Part shown: positions 58,963 through 64,000 of the stretch, in pieces | Layout: each line of letters begins with the position of its first letter | Numbering within the stretch: position 1 is the stretch's first letter | Assembly (NCBI RefSeq): GCF_037975245.1 | Contig: NC_092567.1 | Coordinates: forward strand, 1,773,714-1,837,713 | Source: Apostichopus japonicus | Taxonomy: Eukaryota > Echinodermata > Holothuroidea > Aspidochirotida > Stichopodidae | DNA: 64,000 nucleotides | Reading direction: 5' to 3' | Position numbers and translations under genes: made by a program | Notes under the pieces: generated by a model | What the model saw: only the letters and a program-made list of their open reading frames with translations | What the model was told of the DNA's origin: nothing | Databases searched by the model: none

Positions 58963-61900
58963 TAACATCAGCATAAAGATTTTATGAAGGCAAAGATAAG
59001 ACACTCGTTCTGCAGTTTTGTACAGGAACAGAGGGTCGCCAAAGCCGACATCATATATAGGGAGGGGGGGGGGGGGGGTCTGTGGTCTTTCCCCAGAAAA
59101 AGGGGAAGTTTAGACTTCAAATGATACCTCTGAGGCATAGTTTGACTTATAAGACTTGACTTATGTCCAATATATAAGTCTAAACGCAACATTGTGTTTT
59201 AATTATTTTTAGTTAGTTTGATATGCGTGGTGGTGGCGTGGCGGGGGTGGTGGGGAGACACCCCATCACTCCATTGATCGACGCTTGAAAAGAGTACAAT
59301 CTACATGTATTGGCGAACATTAACATCCATTCATGATTTGCCTTTGAAAAATAATAATAGAAATAAAATGTAGGTAATGATATGAGGGAAAGCATTTAGA
59401 ACTATATGGGAATTTAAACCATATTTTTTTTATATTTTATTAATACACTTACGAAAGTTAAGTACTCCCTTACGTCTACATTTCCTCAGATTCGGAAAAT
59501 ATTTGGATAATAAATGATGCAGCTTCCAGAGGCTTCGCCCCCTGAACCCCCCCCCCCACCCCTTAATGGGACATAACGCTAATATATTCGCTGAAAATTG
59601 AGTTCTTCTCTTAGATAGATTTGAGTGTTTCAAAATTTCTTCAAGAGAGCGGAAAAAATCTTCAAAGGGTGTAGCTTAAGTCCAGCGGATCCCCACCAAT
59701 GTACTTGGAATACATTATAGATAACTATAATTTATTTATTACATTTGTTTGTGTTTTAGTGTTTTAAACTCGCTACGAGAGAACAAGGGATATCACCAAT
59801 GCAAAAACTTCAGGGGGCTTCCCCTCGTGGAGCCAACCAGGGCTTGAAATATATTCCAGAGAAAGCCCCTCGACCCCGCTTGAGCTCTCAGAAACGTTCT
59901 ATAGTTGAGCTTCTTCCTGACAACCCTACCTAAATATGCAGCATCCGGGGACTTCGCATCACACCCTTTAATAACATTAATAAACTGTGAAAGAAAATAT
60001 CTAATTTACATTTTTGGTCTGTAAATCTGCATACAAAGCGAAAAGTGCATAAAACAGGATTAATGCGAGTACTAGTTTAATTTTGTAGCCATCAATATAC
60101 ATATTGTGTATCGATTCGGTACAGCTTTACATCGGTATTATATACTTAATGAGGTAACGATGTATACTTCATTACATTTAACGCGTGTTATCTGTCTTAA
60201 CTTCATATTTTTGTTTGATTTTTGCCGAGATGCTAAACTGTCAGAAAGAAAAATTAAATAATAGAGTAACGACTAATTTTGCAAGTAGTAGTGAAGAGAT
60301 GGATTCAGATACAACTCAAGTAGTATTATTCATCGGTCAACCAGGGACGTAGCTATGGCCTGATGATTGGGGGGTGGCTGAAATTCCAACTGGATGGGTT
60401 TTGAAGCGAGAAAATTCCGACTGCTGCCTCCCCCCCCCCCCCGCCACTCGTCAACGATCAGTTCAGAACTTTTCTCGATACATTTGTACCACTGGCCTTC
60501 ACTTCACAAACTTATTAATCATTCTGGTTGAGCAAGTAAGCAACTGAGTATACGTTTTCTGCTTGAAGGCTACATAGACTACTAATAACTACAAAAGCTA
60601 TATTAATGTAACAAAGGGGAAAACTGTTTTTTCTTCAACAAATTATATTCGACGACAAAGTGAATTACCAAAAAACACCGGGTTTTTTCCTAGCGCGCTT
60701 AATATTATTATTTGGTGGGGGGGGGGGGGGCGGCGGGGCTATCACTCACATGAACAATCTGCCTATCATTTTCGTCAAGGACCAAGATGATAGGCAGATG
60801 ATAGGAGTTCTTAAAAATAAGTATAAAAACATACTGTAAAAACATACAGTTTTCAGTGGTTGCAGTTCTCATATAGTCCTTTATATCAATTCGATATGCA
60901 CCTATTCGGTGGCGATATACGCCAACCCTTACTAACTAGTAATAACCTGATAGTTGACTCTACTCTAAGATGAATAAACAAAGTTCGCAGATGAAACAAC
61001 TACAACCGTGACTAAAACTAGTAGTGTTTACGTGGCAGCCATATGCATATAAAATAGCTATAAAGGGCGCTAGTATTCAATTTTAGTCAGTCTGACTCTG
61101 CCAATGCGAAACGTAGCCGGGAAATATCCCTAGGGCGGGTAGGATGCAGTTAAGGAAGATACTAAGTAACGCCCACATGTTACATACACCAAATTAATTG
61201 AGAGGTTTTTCAACATCATGGATTTTTCGGCCACTGTACAATTGCGATAATCAGTTGTAACTAGTCAAACCTAGCCTAGGGCCCAATGGAGTTTGGAAAA
61301 GCCGATACATTGAGGAATATAATTTGTATAACAAAAAAATGAAGGAAATCATCAAAAAGTTAAATTTAGGCCAATCCTCGAACACTTTTTTCACTGCTCA
61401 AACCATAGTTATTTGATGTAAACCTCGTACCTTTTTTATGGTCATTACTTCTGAGGAAGATAATTGTATACTCCTAAGCTATACATTATTTTGTGGGCCC
61501 GATTCCGCGAACAAAAATAACAACTGATCTATTTCTATAAACTATATTCCAGTCTAAATGTTGGCCAAAATAGTCTTACACCAACTGTAACTTTTAAAAC
61601 TGTATAAGATGTAATTGTCTGAATTATAAAATATGAACCAATTTTGGCAAAGATTCAAGAGTTCGGTGAGACGTACCAAGTAACGTACTGTAACGGTTAC
61701 AACAAGTACTGACTAGCATTGGGTGTTGTAATTGTATACAATATATATATACCAGCAACGTAGCCAGGAATTTGCAAGGGGATGCACATTTTGCGACTGA
61801 TATGGGGGAGGGGTCTAAGGGGAGAGGTTGTCCTGTTTTGAGCAATTGAAGGTCTTTAGATGGAATCTGGAGCAATGTTTTGCTAGTTTCATCATGATCA

Positions 61901-62520
61901 TATGATATCATATTATCAGCAGATTTTGTTTGCGGTTTGAAATATTCTTTTAGAAAGACAAACATGATGCTCTTTTACAATTTTCCAGTAGGATGATTCT
62001 TGTTTATTGTCCAATGTCTGGACTTTAATACATTTGACGAACTTAACTGATAGATAATATAACTCTCGTATTTAGCAGTGTAATAATTATTTATAGGAAG
62101 CGCGTATCACGTACGATTGCTAGCTTAGCTTCATAACATGCTGTTCGTGCAACAACTTATGACGAATCATAGAAAGGATAAGAACGCACGTTGTCGTCGT
62201 CGTTGTGCATACGGTTCGTGACTCTCCACCGAGTGCGGATATTTAGGCTATATGTATTTTATTACGCAGTGGCCAACTGTAGGCTGGTAATAGGCTATAG
62301 GCTACTGGTTAAATTTAGCTAATTGCATCTGCAAAACTAAGTAGTTGAATCAGTAGGCCTAAATGTTACTACGATTATAATCGAGTTAACGGAGCTGACG
62401 TGTATTCAAGATCAAAAGAGCACTGACAAAATACCATGCCAAAACCCAACAGTATTTATAATTTTTTCGACACTGCAAGGTAGGGAGCAGTTGTTCCCGC
62501 TGCTCCCACTGGCTACGTCT
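58963..62520. other. Repeat-scrap-rich non-coding region
   Basis: It holds G/C homopolymers (59063, 60431, 60716), CCAGAGGCTTCGCCCCCTGA (about 59526), a CAGGGACGTAGCTATGGCC end at 60353 and GGGGAGGGGTCTAAGGGGAG at about 61807. CTACGTCTCTG ends at about 62523. These look like boundaries of hAT-like elements, but I could not pair them with target duplications. No gene recognised. Confidence 0.4.
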
Positions 62521-62599
62521 CTGATCTATACTGAACTTACTTGAAGCTAGTGAACAGAGTCAACCCACCAAATAACAAAATTAGTACATAAATAAACCG

Positions 62600-62942
62600 A
62601 ATTGAAGCTGGCGAACGTTGTACGGTAGTTCTTTAGGCATTAATTTTAATATATTCAAATTCATACGAAGGTTTGTATGGTGAAGTATAAGGATCGCGAG
62701 ATACAATTTCTCAAAGTGGCAAGGAAGACGTAGTGAATATGACTGATTAAAGGTCAATTTTGACCTAACTTTTTCAAATTTTAGGTCATTCACAATCACA
62801 GGAATATATGAATAGGCCTAGGTGAATTAGAGTGCGACAGTCGGATATTCCGACAGTCGTACTCCAAATTTCCAACTATCGTCATTTTTACCAAGCTTAG
62901 GTGGTGAGACATCCCCACCCCTTCTCTTTAGCAACGTCCCTG
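62600..62942 (-). repeat. Dispersed repeat with palindrome, copy 2 (inverted)
   Basis: This is the reverse-orientation counterpart of 26757-27048, ending AACGTCCCTG. The palindrome at 62830-62864 is kept in form (GAGTGCGACAGTCGGA arm) though bases differ from copy 1. Confidence 0.75.
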
Positions 62943-63107
62943 CGGTCAACGCGTAAATACAAGAAATGATCATTATTATTTTTTATTGAATGTTTTCAAC
63001 TGTATGGTCCACCATCTTGTCTACAGACGTCTAAAAAAAATTGTAGACGTTATAATCAGGCGCGTATCCAAGATTTTCTAACCCGGGGGCGCGACTTATT
63101 ATCCATG

Positions 63108-63225
63108 GGAAGCGGAGCGCCACTTTCGGTTGGAGCGCAGCGTACAAGAACATTTGTGGTTTTGATTCCCCTCTCCCCCCCCCCCCCAGATCACCGGAAA
63201 TGGCATTTCACGGGCTTGAAAATGG
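63108..63225 (-). repeat. Conserved dispersed module, inverted copy
   Basis: Read on the - strand it runs GAAATGCCATTTCCGG, TGATCTG, C-run, TTCTTGTACGCTGCGC, then GTGGCGCTCCGCTT. It is the fifth copy of the module described at 28945. Confidence 0.75.
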
Positions 63226-63649
63226 CCAACCAGATGTACACTTTTGTCTGAGAACCAGGTATTTCCCAATAGTTTTTGTTTTCATCCATAACCTATTTGA
63301 AGATTGTCACCAATCACACATCATGTTCGACCTCACCGCATCTCCTGTGGATCATCGCGGCCCACAATACCCGTCAGCCCCACTTGTCAAGGTTTACACC
63401 CATTATTTATTCAGAATTTGAAAATATACTTGTGAATAAATTCACTTCAAAATGTACCCATAATGTTGCACAACATTTCATCTATGGACAACCAATATAG
63501 AAGAACCTTAGTCAACCCCTAAGTAACAGATCGGTCAAATTGCACGAGTAGGGGAAAGTATGATGAAGAATGTTGGTCAGGGAATTTTGAAAATTCAGAC
63601 AGTTAAGTTATGTAATTAAATTAATTGGTGTACAAATATTAAAACCTCT

Positions 63650-64000
63650 TATCACGACTACTATAAAACTTCGGGGGTAAATATTTTTGTGAAAATTCGG
63701 GCAATATGCTGAGAATTTTTCGGGCACCTACTGAAAGAAAAATAAATTGCAATGATGTAGCTAAAAGTAAATCAATAGTTTAATAAATCTCCTTGGTAAT
63801 TAAAATAAAGTTCTTAGCTTGCCCGACAAATTCGCCATTTCGGTAATAACACGGCAAATGATTGCATGTAATTGGCATGCGATATAATAACCGATGCATG
63901 CCTACATGATATGTAAATTAACATGTTGAACGCAAAAAATGTGGTTATATTTTTCGGGCAAGTCGTAACAGCCCCCCCCCCCCCCCAAAAGTAATTGGGC
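63650..64000 (-). mobile_element. CATAGG-family MITE, inverted, cut by window end
   Basis: On the - strand it reads GCCCAATTAC, a G-run, ACGACTTGCCCGAAAA, ATGCATCGG, TTTCTTTCAGTAGGTGCCCG, matching 27049-27390. The terminal repeat should lie just past position 64000. Confidence 0.75.

Noticed and set aside
60353-62523. A 2.17 kb element with ends CAGGGACGTAGC and GCTACGTCTCTG
   Set aside because: The end words are inverted, but the flanks show no target duplication and the two could belong to different elements.

Overview
The window is animal nuclear DNA. It has intron-sized gaps, GT..AG splice sites, a NACHT (NLR-type) immune receptor exon, a Ty3/gypsy-type retrotransposon, many TIR elements and several minisatellites. 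The style of the NACHT exon, its expected LRR exons and the repeat families suggest a marine deuterostome. My best guess is an echinoderm, perhaps a sea cucumber, but this is recognition from family style and no search was run.

Layout. Positions 22-7216 form a decayed terminal-inverted-repeat element of about 7.2 kb. It carries two broken genes that converge: a + strand gene related to the cytoplasmic (ballast) domain of P2X7 receptors, and a - strand THAP zinc-finger gene. Both have CRE palindromes upstream. Positions 8065 to about 14850 hold a Ty3/gypsy-like retroelement on the - strand (gag, protease, RT/RNase H, integrase), broken inside the integrase; I could not pair its LTRs. Positions 15903-16655 are a 40-bp minisatellite with a higher-order repeat.

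Positions 18838-20357 hold one large NACHT exon with consensus splice sites. An LRR-like exon at 50935-51143 and a short exon at 57319-57395 continue in compatible phases, so the NLR gene probably spans most of the window with introns near 30 kb and 6 kb. Inside these introns lie segmental duplications (21-24.6 kb; 23.2 and 29.1 kb), a 53-bp hairpin-rich minisatellite, a tRNA-like SINE head, a perfect 64-bp palindrome, a hAT transposase relic, a 1.65 kb polypyrimidine satellite and a series of non-autonomous elements. Several of these have 8-bp target duplications (hAT type). One 290-bp element has a 9-bp duplication and carries telomere-like repeats.

The only gene likely to be functional is the NLR. 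Everything else that resembles coding sequence is transposon-derived and mostly broken. Long stretches (about 33-39.8 kb, 45.4-50.9 kb, 51.1-57.3 kb) show no recognisable gene and are best read as intron or intergenic DNA.
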